A stretch of DNA of 5,062 nucleotides, taken from NCBI GenBank assembly GCA_900540885.1, contig UQHJ01000114.1:1-5062 (forward strand). Reading direction: 5' to 3'. This DNA is from an uncultured Prevotella sp. (GTDB lineage Bacteria > Bacteroidota > Bacteroidia > Bacteroidales > Bacteroidaceae). The position numbers and the translations under genes are program-made. Shown one piece after another: positions 4,741 through 5,062 of the stretch. The notes below the pieces were generated by a model. It was not told the origin of the DNA. It did not search any database and saw nothing but the letters and a program-made list of their open reading frames with translations. Numbering within the stretch: position 1 is the stretch's first letter; each line of letters starts with the position of its first letter.

Positions 4741-5062
4741 CTAGAAGTCTGTAAAACCTTTCCACGACATACCAGATAAGAACCTTTTTGCTGCCGATTC
4801 TATACAGGCTTTAGAGTCCAATCCAATATTATGCTTTACAGCAGATGCCATAATGCCATAGTATATGGAAGCCGATTCTTTCTCCTTACGTGCTTCCACT
4901 CGTCTCCATGCGTCTGTCATTTTAGGTTCTTGCCAAATGGCATTCCAACGAGCCTTCAAGGCATTGTACATTTCCATAAGTGTAGTATTATAACGTGAGT
5001 TCGACGAAATATAAGTGTCTGAAAATTTGGTGATTAGCGAAAATTGTTGTAACTTTAAAGTG
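4741..5062 (-). CDS. Unrecognised protein, C-terminal part, running off the right edge
   Basis: A minus-strand frame is open from the right edge of the window to a TAG at 4741-4743, giving 106 visible codons. An ATG lies at 4975-4977, but the frame upstream of it (LKLQQFSLITKFSDTYISS) also looks coding, so the true start is probably outside. The visible part is mostly helical and charged, with Trp-rich helix NALKARWNAIWQ, then WRRVEARKEKESASIYYGI and a hydrophobic-polar helix ACIESAAKRFLSGMSW, ending KGFTDF. No signal peptide, membrane segment or known motif is seen; a cytosolic protein is likely. I do not recognise the family. The same frame continues past the stop for another 44 codons, so this product is probably truncated. 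The gene precedes the envelope cluster in the same direction, with that cluster's promoter about 50 bases beyond the second stop. Confidence 0.55.
   Translation of the reverse strand, partial: TLKLQQFSLITKFSDTYISSNSRYNTTLMEMYNALKARWNAIWQEPKMTDAWRRVEARKEKESASIYYGIMASAVKHNIGLDSKACIESAAKRFLSGMSWKGFTDF

Overview
The window looks like chromosomal DNA from a member of the Bacteroidales, most likely Prevotella-like or Bacteroides-like; the genus is inference. The signs are a LytS-type histidine kinase paired with a LytTR response regulator, AT-rich leaders without strong Shine-Dalgarno sequences, several matches to the Bacteroidetes -7 element TAnnTTTG, and envelope proteins of typical Bacteroidetes type (BACON-like and PepSY-like lipoproteins, and a small outer-membrane barrel with signal peptide ending ...VMA|QQ).

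Layout. Left edge: the first 47 codons of a minus-strand HTH/antitoxin-like protein with its own candidate promoter. From 143 to 478 there is no intact gene. This gap holds an inverted repeat, a plus-strand -7 match, a perfect 14-bp tandem duplication, and the 3' end of a decapitated coding sequence (335-460) that stops 18 bases before the kinase start. At 479-2267 lies a tight sensor kinase-response regulator pair (7-base gap). It ends at a strong hairpin terminator (2271-2313) shared with the converging minus-strand genes.

Right half, all minus strand. Transcription order is a multi-repeat PepSY-like lipoprotein (4461-3568), a small outer-membrane beta-barrel (3426-2848) and a BACON-like lipoprotein (2806-2402). 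A good Bacteroidetes promoter (GTTG-N20-TACTTTTG) sits in front of the first of these. After the last stop codon there is a 23-codon relic that reads as the final strand of another outer-membrane barrel (2401-2330). At the right edge is an unrecognised, partial minus-strand gene. Its frame is broken by an in-frame TAG at 4741-4743 and then continues, coding-like, for 44 more codons to a second TAG.

Taken together: a cytoplasmic-membrane two-component system faces a three-gene envelope cluster whose products are predicted to lie at or in the outer membrane. That the regulator controls the cluster is a hypothesis from proximity only. The most unusual aspect is the number of gene relics: a 5'-truncated gene left of the kinase, an orphan barrel tail right of the regulator, and an amber-interrupted gene at the edge. 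They suggest an actively rearranging segment. I see no rRNA, tRNA, CRISPR array, transposase or integrase.
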